A stretch of DNA of 64,000 nucleotides, from contig JAIOIW010000024.1 in the NCBI GenBank assembly GCA_019912385.1, positions 1-64,000 of the forward strand, read 5' to 3'. The translations under genes were made by a program, and so were the position numbers. Origin of the DNA: Notoacmeibacter sp. Its GTDB lineage: Bacteria > Pseudomonadota > Alphaproteobacteria > Rhizobiales > Rhizobiaceae. The notes below the pieces were generated by a model. That model did not search any database. It had not been told where the DNA came from and was given only the letters and a program-made list of their open reading frames with translations. Position 1 is the first letter of the stretch, and every line of letters starts with the position of its first letter. Positions 16,136-24,013 of this stretch are shown here, piece after piece.

Positions 16136-17038
16136 TCATGCCGCGACTTTCGCCGCCCTGAGCGTGAAACTGGCACGCAGGTGGTCGGCCGCCGCCTTCA
16201 CCGGCGCACTCGCCGTTTTCGACACGATCAGCCCGAGTGAATAGTGGCCAAGCGGCGGCAACCCCTGAACGGGATCGGCCGCGATGATCGGATCTGAAAT
16301 CGCCGAAGCCGGCAGCGGCGCGACCGCAAGATCGGCCAGGATCGCTGCCCTCTGCCCCGAGATGTAGGCGCTCTGGAACGAGATGCGGTAATCGCGTCCG
16401 GCGCGTTCCAGCCCTTCCAGTGCCGCCTTGCGCCACACGCATCCATCTTCCCACACCGAAACCGGCAGCGGGTTGCGCATCGCCGCACAGCCACCTTTGA
16501 GGCCGGCCCACACCAGCGGCTCGCGATAGAGGATCTCGATTTCCTCGTCGCCTTTGTGCTTGCCCTCGCAGGTGATCATCGCCATGTCGAGCGTGCCCTT
16601 GGCCAGCCGCGCGATCAGTTCGCTGGTGTTTTCCACCACCACGTTCACCGTCACGCCCGGATGGCTCTGGGAAAACCGGCGCAGCATGTCGGGCAGGAAA
16701 CGTTCCGAAACGTCGTCCGGCGCGCCGAGGCGCACTTCGCCGGCGATGTCGGGCGCGATGAACTTGGCCACTGCCTCGCGGTTGATCGCCAGGATCCGCC
16801 GCGCGTAGCCCAGCAGCATCTCGCCGTCCGCAGTCAGCATCACCGAGCGCGAATCCCGCACGAACAGCGGCTTGCCAAGCATCTCCTCCATTTTCTTGAT
16901 CTGCATCGAAACCGCCGACGGCGTGCGGAAGACAGCCTCCGCCGCGCCGGAAAAGCTGCCGTTTTCCGCGATGGCGACGAATGTGCGCAGCACGTCAACA
17001 TCCAGCAGCGGCATGGGGTGATTGAGCGGAGCGTTCAT
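16136..17038 (-). CDS. LysR-family transcriptional regulator
   Basis: A 300-residue regulator. A winged helix-turn-helix spans residues about 12-70 (LRTFVAIAENGSFSGAAEAV, then SAVSMQIKKMEEMLG), followed by a periplasmic-binding-protein-like effector domain to the C-terminus. LysR proteins usually regulate a divergent target and themselves. Here the divergent gene is a DUF1127-like small protein 121 bases away, and the spacer is AT-rich, consistent with a regulated divergent promoter. The effector is unknown. The LigD-like gene follows it on the same strand. Confidence 0.88.
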   Translation of the reverse strand: MNAPLNHPMPLLDVDVLRTFVAIAENGSFSGAAEAVFRTPSAVSMQIKKMEEMLGKPLFVRDSRSVMLTADGEMLLGYARRILAINREAVAKFIAPDIAGEVRLGAPDDVSERFLPDMLRRFSQSHPGVTVNVVVENTSELIARLAKGTLDMAMITCEGKHKGDEEIEILYREPLVWAGLKGGCAAMRNPLPVSVWEDGCVWRKAALEGLERAGRDYRISFQSAYISGQRAAILADLAVAPLPASAISDPIIAADPVQGLPPLGHYSLGLIVSKTASAPVKAAADHLRASFTLRAAKVAA

Positions 17039-17159
17039 TTTCTATTCAATTCCATTGATAGATAAGATCACATTATTTCGTTTGATTGAACATCAAAATC
17101 CCGGCATCGTCAAGCCATCGGACGGAATGAGCCGTCCCCGACCAGCAAGGGAGAAACCC
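17039..17159. promoter_or_regulatory. AT-rich divergent promoter region between lysR and the DUF1127-like gene
   Basis: This 121-base spacer drops sharply in GC content, with stretches such as TTCCATTGATAGATAAG and CATTATTTCG. A LysR-type operator (T-N11-A dyads) is expected here, but no single dyad stands out by eye. AAGGGAG just before 17160 is a strong ribosome-binding site for the plus-strand gene. Confidence 0.45.
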
Positions 17160-17333
17160 ATGTCGATCTTCTCGAGGCTTCGCAAGCGCGCGGCCGATCG
17201 CCGCCAGACCTATGATATTCGCCGTACCCGGCTCATCCTGGAGGGCCTGCCGCCGGACGTCCAGAAGGACATCGGCTATCCGGCGGAGTTCGAGCGCAAC
17301 AGGTTGCGCCTGCGCACCGGACTGCCGCTGTGA
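17160..17333 (+). CDS. DUF1127-like small basic protein
   Basis: A 57-residue protein, MSIFSRLRKRAADRRQTYD followed by a segment including LEGLPPDVQKDIGYPAEF. This matches the DUF1127 pattern, in which an Arg-rich helix is followed by a 'dIG' motif near the C-terminus. Some short DUF1127 proteins of alphaproteobacteria act in RNA turnover and phosphate or stress adaptation; this one is unstudied. The ATG at 17160 is set by the strong AAGGGAG ribosome-binding site eight bases upstream; a longer in-frame start at 17022 would overlap the LysR gene. A hairpin (10-bp perfect stem GAACGGGCGC, 17348-17380) follows the stop. Confidence 0.72.
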   Translation: MSIFSRLRKRAADRRQTYDIRRTRLILEGLPPDVQKDIGYPAEFERNRLRLRTGLPL

Positions 17334-17347
17334 CGACAAATCGGAGC

Positions 17348-17380
17348 GAACGGGCGCGGCCCTGGCTGGTGCGCCCGTTC
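17348..17380 (+). terminator. Strong hairpin after the DUF1127-like gene
   Basis: A perfect 10-bp stem, GAACGGGCGC (17348-17357) with GCGCCCGTTC (17371-17380), encloses a 13-base loop and begins 15 bases after the DUF1127-like stop. No T tract follows, so it may be a Rho-assisted terminator or an mRNA-stabilising end. Confidence 0.5.
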
Positions 17381-17676
17381 CCCGCAAGTCCCCGATCAAT
17401 GATTTGACCACTTTGCGCAAGACCTCGGCCTTGCCAGCGCCCTTTTTGATGGCCCGCGTGAACACCGCGCGCTTCCTGGCGCGGCTTTCGGGGATGGCCG
17501 GGGCATCTGACCCGAAGGAATTCTTGCGAAAATCGGCAAAAAGCGACAGAGTCCCCGGCAGCGTATCGCAAAAGCGACATGGCATGGCGTGTTGACGCCA
17601 TCACTAAGACGCGGCATGCGTGCATTGGCGATGTGCGCGGACATCAGGAAATGCCGCCTGGGGCAGGAGTAGTGCC
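17381..17676. promoter_or_regulatory. Promoter region of the GlxA/GbdR-type regulator with two TGTCGC-type half-sites
   Basis: This non-coding stretch carries two direct repeats of the form GCAAAA(A)GCGACA, at 17536-17548 and 17568-17579, with their GCGACA cores 31 bp apart (about three helical turns). On the minus strand each reads TGTCGC followed by a T run, like the half-sites near 28859, 50865 and 6552. I see no open frame here with coding character. The repeats could be an autoregulatory site for the gene starting at 17677. Confidence 0.45.
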
Positions 17677-18669
17677 GTGAACGAAAAGCCGAAACGGTCG
17701 ATCGTTTTCTACCTCGTACCGGACTTCTCGATGATCGCGTTCACCACCGCGATCGAACCGCTGCGGCTGGCCAACCGTTGCCTGGGATACGAAGCCTACA
17801 CCTGGCGTCTGGCCTCGGCCAAGGGCGGCACCATCACCGCCTCCAACGGCGTGGAATGCAGGGTCCAGACATCGCTCGACGAGGAGCGGCGGCTGATGAC
17901 CGGCGAAGGCCGCCCGTCGATGATCTTCGTGTGTTCCGGCATCAACGTGGAAAACCACGTGTCCAGGACGGTGAATGCCTGGTTGCGCGAGGAATACAAT
18001 CGCGGCGTCACCATCGGCGGCATGTGCACCGGCGCCCACATCCTGGCGTCGGCCGGCCTGCTGTCCAACAAGCGCGCCGCGATCCACTGGGAAAACCTGC
18101 CCGGCTTCTCCGAGGCCTTTCCCAAGGTCAATGTCTATGCCGACCTCTACGAAGTCGATTCCAACATCTACACCTGCGCCGGCGGCACCGCTTCCCTCGA
18201 CATGATGCTCACGCTGATCAGCGAGGATTTCGGCGATGCCCTGGTCAACCGTGTCTGCGAGCAGATCCTCACCGATCGCGTGCGCAGCCCCACCGACCGC
18301 CAGCGCCTGCCGCTGCGCGCCCGCCTCGGAGTCCAGAACAACAAGGTGCTCAGCATCATAGAACTGATGGAAGCCAACCTTTCCGAGCCGCTGTCGCTGC
18401 TGGACATCGCCGACCATGTCGACCTGTCGCGCCGACAGATCGAGCGCCTCTTCCGCCTCGAGATGGGGCGATCGCCTGCCCGCTATTACCTGGAGATCAG
18501 GCTCGACCGCGCCCGCCATCTCCTGCTTCAGTCATCCATGCCGGTGGTCGAGGTTGCCGTCGCCTGCGGTTTCGTCTCCGCCTCGCACTTTTCCAAGTGC
18601 TATCGCGAGCTCTACATGAAATCCCCGCAACAGGAGCGCGCAGAACGCAAGTCGGCGGCCGCAGCCTAG
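17677..18669 (+). CDS. GlxA/GbdR-type AraC-family regulator, copy 1
   Basis: A 330-residue regulator. Residues about 5-180 form a DJ-1/PfpI (class I amidotransferase-like) domain with GGMCTGAHILASAGLL at the nucleophile-elbow position and TCAGGTASLDMML near residue 170. Residues about 220-320 hold an AraC double helix-turn-helix (LLDIADHVDLSRRQIERLF, then VACGFVSASHFSKCYRE). This architecture is shared with Pseudomonas GbdR, CdhR and ArgR, which respond to glycine betaine/dimethylglycine, carnitine and arginine. The GTG at 17677 is chosen because AGGAG lies nine bases upstream. Given the betaine-catabolic genes around it, control by a betaine or dimethylglycine is likely; this is inference. 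A paralogue is at 59366. Confidence 0.87.
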   Translation: MNEKPKRSIVFYLVPDFSMIAFTTAIEPLRLANRCLGYEAYTWRLASAKGGTITASNGVECRVQTSLDEERRLMTGEGRPSMIFVCSGINVENHVSRTVNAWLREEYNRGVTIGGMCTGAHILASAGLLSNKRAAIHWENLPGFSEAFPKVNVYADLYEVDSNIYTCAGGTASLDMMLTLISEDFGDALVNRVCEQILTDRVRSPTDRQRLPLRARLGVQNNKVLSIIELMEANLSEPLSLLDIADHVDLSRRQIERLFRLEMGRSPARYYLEIRLDRARHLLLQSSMPVVEVAVACGFVSASHFSKCYRELYMKSPQQERAERKSAAAA

Positions 18670-18705
18670 CGGTCGCGCAGGGTTGCATGGCCGCAATCGA
18701 GGCCC

Positions 18706-19539
18706 TCAGTTTTCGTCCCAGTTGCGCACGCGTTCCTGCCACATGCGCTCGCCGACGAGGCAGTCATGGGCGGACTCCGTCGCGATCCTGACAACCGGCG
18801 GTGCCCTGGCTGCGTCCCATTCCCGCCCCAGCGCAATCTCCTGGACCAGCTTGCGTCGGACCGCCTCCGCGAACTGGTCCCAGTCATTGACCGGCAGAAC
18901 GAACGAACCCGGCCCGCCGATCACGCAATTGGCGTAGTAGGCGTCGAGATCCGGAATATCGAAGGAGCCGAACGGCGAGGAATTGTGCGTCATCAGCGGC
19001 AGCCCGTTGATGACGAGGCCGGCGGCGACCGCATCATCGCGTGCTTCGTCCACCGGCCGGCCCTGATTGTTCGGCCCGTCTCCCGAGATGTCGATCACCT
19101 GTTTCAGCCCGGCAAAACCGTTGCTTGAGAACAGTTTCGCGGCATGGTCGATCGCCGCGGAGACCGATGTCCGCCGCATGCCCGACAACCGGCTGGCTGT
19201 CAGCGAGTCGGCAAAGGCGCGGGCATCGTCAGCCGAGGCGATAAGCGTCCATGGGATGATGGTGCGCTGCGACGAGTCGCCGGCCCATTCGAAATAGGTG
19301 ACCGCGATCCTCCGGTGCAGGCCCCTGGCGATCGCATCGAGAACGCTGGGGTGCACGATCGCCGCGGCATAACCATTGCGCTGCATTTCCAGCTCGTTGC
19401 GCAGCATCGACAGCGAGACGTCGACCGCCAGCACGAGTTCCAGATCCACCGCCTCGTCGCGCTGTGCGGCAGCCGGCCGCGCCAGCGTGACGCTGATGGC
19501 GCACAGGCATACACCGGCAAGGCGATACAGGGTGTTCAT
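18706..19539 (-). CDS. DUF1194 (VWA-like) exported protein, copy 1
   Basis: A 277-residue protein with a signal peptide (residues 1-25, ending ARPAAAQ) and one VWA-like domain. The metal-binding motif is AVDVSLSM near residue 38, with a second conserved segment, DISGDGPNN, near residue 150. DUF1194 proteins are common in Rhizobiales and have no known function; the MIDAS-like residues suggest metal-dependent protein binding in the periplasm. It follows the cyclopropane fatty acid synthase gene by 46 bases on the same strand. A second DUF1194 gene lies at 43825. Confidence 0.82.
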   Translation of the reverse strand: MNTLYRLAGVCLCAISVTLARPAAAQRDEAVDLELVLAVDVSLSMLRNELEMQRNGYAAAIVHPSVLDAIARGLHRRIAVTYFEWAGDSSQRTIIPWTLIASADDARAFADSLTASRLSGMRRTSVSAAIDHAAKLFSSNGFAGLKQVIDISGDGPNNQGRPVDEARDDAVAAGLVINGLPLMTHNSSPFGSFDIPDLDAYYANCVIGGPGSFVLPVNDWDQFAEAVRRKLVQEIALGREWDAARAPPVVRIATESAHDCLVGERMWQERVRNWDEN

Positions 19540-19585
19540 GGCCCATTGTGGCGCATGTCAGCCCGCTCCGGAACGGCAACGGCGA

Positions 19586-20899
19586 TCATTTTTGCGAGAG
19601 CTGCTCGGGTTCCGCGATCGGGTTGCCGACCGAAACGACAAGCCCGCTCTGGCGCGAACGCTTCCGTCTGCCCTGGCTGTCGCTTGCGCGCAATTGGTCC
19701 TGTCCTGCGGCGATGTAATCGCGCGTCACCGGTACCGCGGCCTTGTCATTGGTAAGCTGGATCTGGAACACAACAAGATCGCCCCACCGGAAAGCGGCTT
19801 CCGACGATGCCAGGTAGAGTTCCCACATCCGGCAGAACCGTTCGTCCAGCATCGCCTTGATCGCGTCGCGGTTGGAGAGGAACCGGGCTCGCCAGGCCTT
19901 CAGCGTATCGGCGTAATGCAGGCGCAGGATTTCCACGTCGCTGACGACCAGCCCGCAGCGCTCGACATGCGGCATCACCTCCGAAAGGGATGGAATGTAT
20001 CCACCGGGAAAGATATAGCGCGCAATGAACGGATCGGTAACGGCCGGTACGCCGGACCGGCCGATCGTGTGCAGCAGCATCGCGCCCCCCGGCTTGAGCA
20101 GTTTGGCCGACTTCTCGAAATAGGTCGCGTAGTGGTTCACTCCGACATGCTCGAACATGCCGACCGAGACGATGCGGTCGAACTGGCGGGCGATCGCGCG
20201 GTAATCCTGCAGTTCGAACTGGACGCGGTCGCTCAGGCCCGCCTCGGCGGCGCGTTGGCGCGATACGGCAAGTTGCTCGTCGGACAGAGTCACGCCATAG
20301 ACCGATGCCTCGAGTTCGCGCGCAAGGTAGAGGGCCAGTCCGCCCCATCCACTGCCGATCTCGAGCACCGACTGGCCGGGCTGGATATTGAGCTTGGCCG
20401 CGATCAGCCGTTTCTTGGCCTTCTGCGCCTCGTCTAGTGATTGACCGTCATGCTCGAAATAGGCGCATGAATACTGCATGTCCTCGTCGAGGAACATGCG
20501 ATACATCTCGCCCGACAAATCATAGTGGTGATGAACGTTGTTACGCGCCCGTTCCGGCGTATTGATCTGCCGCAGGCGCTTCGATGCGTGGCGCAGCACC
20601 GCGTTGAGCCGCCCCAACAGGCCCATCGCATGGTCGTAATTGCCGTTTATGAAGGCAAGGCGTGGCAGGTCTAGCAGGTCGCCCTCGGCGACGTCGATCT
20701 CACCGGCCATCAAGGCTTCGCCGAATCCGAGCGAAGGACTGAACGCCATCCGCCGGATGGCGCGCAAGCTGTTGAAGCGAAGCACGATCTGCCCGCCATT
20801 TCCGTCACCGAACGAATGGCGATCGCCGCTTGGCATCTCCAGAACGAGATTACCGGTCGAAATAAAACGGCCGAGTGCCTTTAGAAGCAGTTTCTCCAT
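19586..20899 (-). CDS. cfa: Cyclopropane-fatty-acyl-phospholipid synthase family methyltransferase
   Basis: A 437-residue SAM-dependent enzyme that converts cis double bonds of membrane phospholipid chains to cyclopropane rings. The SAM loop VLEIGSGWGGLALYLA is near residue 150. The family motif YSCAYFEHDGQSLDEAQ precedes it, and HTIGRSGVP and a C-terminal catalytic region (LHYADTLKAWRARF) follow. The ATG at 20899 is favoured because GAGGT lies seven bases upstream; the ATG at 20923 is the alternative. It lies behind the NAGGN operon on the same strand after a 113-base gap, which fits a general membrane and osmotic stress theme. Confidence 0.88.
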   Translation of the reverse strand: MEKLLLKALGRFISTGNLVLEMPSGDRHSFGDGNGGQIVLRFNSLRAIRRMAFSPSLGFGEALMAGEIDVAEGDLLDLPRLAFINGNYDHAMGLLGRLNAVLRHASKRLRQINTPERARNNVHHHYDLSGEMYRMFLDEDMQYSCAYFEHDGQSLDEAQKAKKRLIAAKLNIQPGQSVLEIGSGWGGLALYLARELEASVYGVTLSDEQLAVSRQRAAEAGLSDRVQFELQDYRAIARQFDRIVSVGMFEHVGVNHYATYFEKSAKLLKPGGAMLLHTIGRSGVPAVTDPFIARYIFPGGYIPSLSEVMPHVERCGLVVSDVEILRLHYADTLKAWRARFLSNRDAIKAMLDERFCRMWELYLASSEAAFRWGDLVVFQIQLTNDKAAVPVTRDYIAAGQDQLRASDSQGRRKRSRQSGLVVSVGNPIAEPEQLSQK

Positions 20900-21012
20900 C
20901 GAACTGACCTCGTCATGCCCCACGGAAATCCGTCACACATGAATCGATAACGATAGTACTGTCTGGAAATTCCTCAACCCCCAGGCGCTCGGCACTCGTT
21001 TGAATCCCCGTT

Positions 21013-22182
21013 CTACTCTTGCGAACCGAGTTCCTCGTCTCCGATATCCGGTGACAATTCCTGCCGCGCTTCGTCGGTCGCCTGGCGCGTAAAACCGGCC
21101 ATGTCGGCCGTTTCCTCAAAGTCGCGCTCGATCATTACCGGGCTTGAGGCATAGGCCGTTACCAGTTCGGCCAGCGAGCGTAGCGCGTGCATGTGGATGC
21201 GCTCATAGCCATGCGAGGCATCGACCCCGAAGGTGATAAGCGACGTTCGCACGTCGGCGCCGGCCTGCAGCGCGCTCGCCGAATCCGACCGGTAATGGCG
21301 GAAGACATCCTTCTGGTAACGAATATCGTTTTCCGCGCACAGATCGACCAGCTTCTTGGTGAGATGATAGTCGAACGGTCCGGTCTGGTCGGCCATGGCG
21401 ATCGTGACGCCGAACTCGTCGGAGTTCTGGCCCGGCGCTGTGGTCCCGTTGTCCACGGTGATCATCGACGCGACATTCGTCGTCAGAACCGACGAAGCGC
21501 CGACGCCGACTTCCTCGGCGATCGTGAACAGGAAGTGGATGTCGACCGGAGTTTCCACCTTTTCCTCCTGCATCGCCTTCAGGGCGGCGAGCATGACCGC
21601 TACGCCTGCCTTGTTGTCGAGGTGGCGCGACACGATGAAGCCGTTGTCGATGAATTCGGCCTGCGGATCGATGGCGACGATGTCGCCGACCTCGATCCCG
21701 AGCCGGGCCAGACCGGCACGGTCGCGCGCCAGGGCGTCGATCCGCAATTCCACATGGTCCCAGCCGATCGGGTGGGTGTCGATTTCATCGTTGAAGGTGT
21801 GGCCGGACGCCTTGAGCGGCAGGATCGTCCCGCGATAGCCGCCCTTGCCCGTGAAGACCGTTGTCCGCGCGCCCTCGGCAAATCGCGCCGACCAGGTGCC
21901 GATCGGAACCAGCGCCGCACGACCATTGTCCTTCAGCGCCTTTACCTGGGCGCCGAGCGTATCGAGGTGGGAAACGATGGCGCGCGCGCCGCGCTCCTGC
22001 GCACCGGGGCGAATGGCGCGGATGGCGCCGCGACGCGTCAGTTCGACCTTGAGGCCGAGCCGTTCCAGTTCGCGCGACACCAACCGCACGATCGTATCCG
22101 TGTATCCCGTCGGGCTCGGTATTTCGAGCAGCCGGGAAAGCATGGCCTGAATATAGTCGTTGTCGATCGCCAGACGCGTCAT
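21013..22182 (-). CDS. M42-type peptidase of the NAGGN osmolyte system
   Basis: A 389-residue metallopeptidase-like protein of the M42/M20 clan. It keeps the metal-site segments VSHLDTLGAQ near residue 70, SRHLDNKAGVAVML near 190 and FLFTIAEEVGVGAS near 224, plus a terminal GVDASHGYERIH, so both metal ions could bind. Members of this subgroup are conserved in operons for N-acetylglutaminylglutamine amide and may degrade or remodel the dipeptide osmolyte. The start overlaps the stop of the synthetase gene as ATGA, so the two are co-translated. Confidence 0.87.
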   Translation of the reverse strand: MTRLAIDNDYIQAMLSRLLEIPSPTGYTDTIVRLVSRELERLGLKVELTRRGAIRAIRPGAQERGARAIVSHLDTLGAQVKALKDNGRAALVPIGTWSARFAEGARTTVFTGKGGYRGTILPLKASGHTFNDEIDTHPIGWDHVELRIDALARDRAGLARLGIEVGDIVAIDPQAEFIDNGFIVSRHLDNKAGVAVMLAALKAMQEEKVETPVDIHFLFTIAEEVGVGASSVLTTNVASMITVDNGTTAPGQNSDEFGVTIAMADQTGPFDYHLTKKLVDLCAENDIRYQKDVFRHYRSDSASALQAGADVRTSLITFGVDASHGYERIHMHALRSLAELVTAYASSPVMIERDFEETADMAGFTRQATDEARQELSPDIGDEELGSQE

Positions 22183-24002
22183 GAACTCCCTCCGCTTTCG
22201 CCCGCATCGCCTGCCTTGCCCCGCGCGAACGAGGATGCCGACAGCGGAAACAGAAGATCAACGAAGCGCTCTGCCGTCGGTTGCGGTTCATGGTTTGCCA
22301 GCCCGGGCCGTTCATTGGCCTCGATGAAAGCATATTCCGCTTCCCTCGGCGACTTCACCATGAAGTCGATCCCCACGACCGGGATGCTGATCGCCCGCGC
22401 CGCCTTTACCGCGGCATCCAACAGGACCGGGTTCACATGATCGGTGACGTCGTGGATCGTGCCGCCGGTATGCAGGTTGGCTGTTTTGCGCACCGTCAGT
22501 TCCTCGTCGAGGGGCAGCACCGTGTCGAGCGTGTGGCCTGCCGCCGCAATCGTGCGCTCGGTCTCTTCGTCCATGGGAATGGTCGATTCGCCGCCCGTTG
22601 CGGCCGCGCGCCGCCGGCATTGTGCGGCAATCAGTTCGCGCACGCTGCGCCGCCCGTCGCCGATCACCATCGGCGGGCGCCGGATCGCGGCCGCAACGAG
22701 GCTGTAGTTGATGACGATCAGCCTGAGGTCGCTGCCTTCCACGCATTGCTCGATGAGCACGTCGTCGGCGATCTGCCGCGCCTTCGCGATGGCCTGCTCG
22801 ATCTCCTCGAATGTGGTAAGCCCGACCGCGACCCCGTGGCCCTGCTCGCCCCGCGCCGGCTTGACGACCACGGCGCCGTGGCTGGCCAGAAAAGCCTCGA
22901 TCCCGGCCTTCCCGGCACTGGCCGCGATCTGCGCCGGCACGGCCACGCCCGCCGCCTGGACAATTCGCCGCGTCGCCGCCTTGTCGTCGCAGATCGACAT
23001 GGCCACCGCCGAGGTCAGTTCCGAAAGGGACTCCCGGCAGCGCACCGACACGCCGCCATAGGAAAGCCGGAACAGGCCGCCCTCCGCATCGATGATCTCG
23101 ACATGGATGCCGCGAAGCCGCGCTTCCTTGATGATGATCCGTGCATAGGGATTGAGCGCATCGTCGGCTTTCGACGCGGTAAACAGGTTTTCGTTGATCG
23201 GGTTCTTCCGCTTGACGCTGAAATAGGGCACGCGCCGGAACTTCAGCTTCTCGTAGAGGGCAATCGCCTGGCTGTTGTCGTGCATCACCGAAAGGTCGAG
23301 AAAGGCCGAACCGCGCGCCGCGAAATATTCCGCCAGGCGGCGCACCAGCGCCTCGCCGACGCCGGGTTGGCGGGCCTGCGGATCGACCGCCAGGCACCAC
23401 AGCGACGCGCCGCGCTCTGGATCGTCGAACGCCCGGAAGTGGTCGACACCGGTCACCGTCCCCAGGATCTCGCCGGTGTTCTCGTCCTCGGCGACGAAAT
23501 AGGAGATCGAGCGGGCATCGCGTTTCTGCCAGAAGAAATCCGGCGGCACCTGGACCATGCCGCGTGAGGCGTAGATGCGGTTGATCGCGACCGCATCGTC
23601 CTGCGAGGTGAGGCGGCGGACAAAAAATCCCTTCGGTGTCCGCTTGGAAGCCCGGTAGGCGGAAAGGTCGAGGCGATAGGTATGCGACGGATCGAGGAAC
23701 ACCTCTTGCGGCGCATTGGCCAGCAACACGTGCGGATCGCGCACATAGACGGCAATGTCGCGCTGGTCGGCCTGCTCGTTGCGCAGCGAACCCGCAAGCG
23801 TTTCCATGTCCGAAAACGTTTGGGCAAAGACCAGCCTGCCCCATCCGCAGTCCAGCGCGAATTCGGGTTTCGGATGGCCCTCTCCCTCGCCGGAATAGGC
23901 GATCGGCGGCTTCAATCCGTGCTCGCGCATCCGCTTGAGGCGGTAGCTGTGGGCCTCGCGGCCGCGCTGGTCGGGCACAGAGTGTTTTGCGGGGTCAGAC
24001 AT
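22179..24002 (-). CDS. ngg: N-acetylglutaminylglutamine synthetase (GNAT plus ATP-grasp)
   Basis: A 607-residue two-domain enzyme. An N-terminal GNAT acetyltransferase domain (about residues 100-280, with RQPGVGEALVRRLAEYF as the acetyl-CoA loop) precedes an ATP-grasp ligase (about 300-590, with ARGEQGHGVAVGL and a C-terminal FIEANERPGL metal site). It acetylates glutamine and joins it to a second glutamine, making the precursor of the osmolyte N-acetylglutaminylglutamine amide. The ATG at 24002 is my choice; a GTG at 24011, two bases after the amidotransferase stop, is nearly as good. Gene order (amidotransferase, synthetase, peptidase) is the classic NAGGN arrangement. Confidence 0.93.
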   Translation of the reverse strand: MSDPAKHSVPDQRGREAHSYRLKRMREHGLKPPIAYSGEGEGHPKPEFALDCGWGRLVFAQTFSDMETLAGSLRNEQADQRDIAVYVRDPHVLLANAPQEVFLDPSHTYRLDLSAYRASKRTPKGFFVRRLTSQDDAVAINRIYASRGMVQVPPDFFWQKRDARSISYFVAEDENTGEILGTVTGVDHFRAFDDPERGASLWCLAVDPQARQPGVGEALVRRLAEYFAARGSAFLDLSVMHDNSQAIALYEKLKFRRVPYFSVKRKNPINENLFTASKADDALNPYARIIIKEARLRGIHVEIIDAEGGLFRLSYGGVSVRCRESLSELTSAVAMSICDDKAATRRIVQAAGVAVPAQIAASAGKAGIEAFLASHGAVVVKPARGEQGHGVAVGLTTFEEIEQAIAKARQIADDVLIEQCVEGSDLRLIVINYSLVAAAIRRPPMVIGDGRRSVRELIAAQCRRRAAATGGESTIPMDEETERTIAAAGHTLDTVLPLDEELTVRKTANLHTGGTIHDVTDHVNPVLLDAAVKAARAISIPVVGIDFMVKSPREAEYAFIEANERPGLANHEPQPTAERFVDLLFPLSASSFARGKAGDAGESGGSS

Positions 24003-24013
24003 GACAGTCACCG

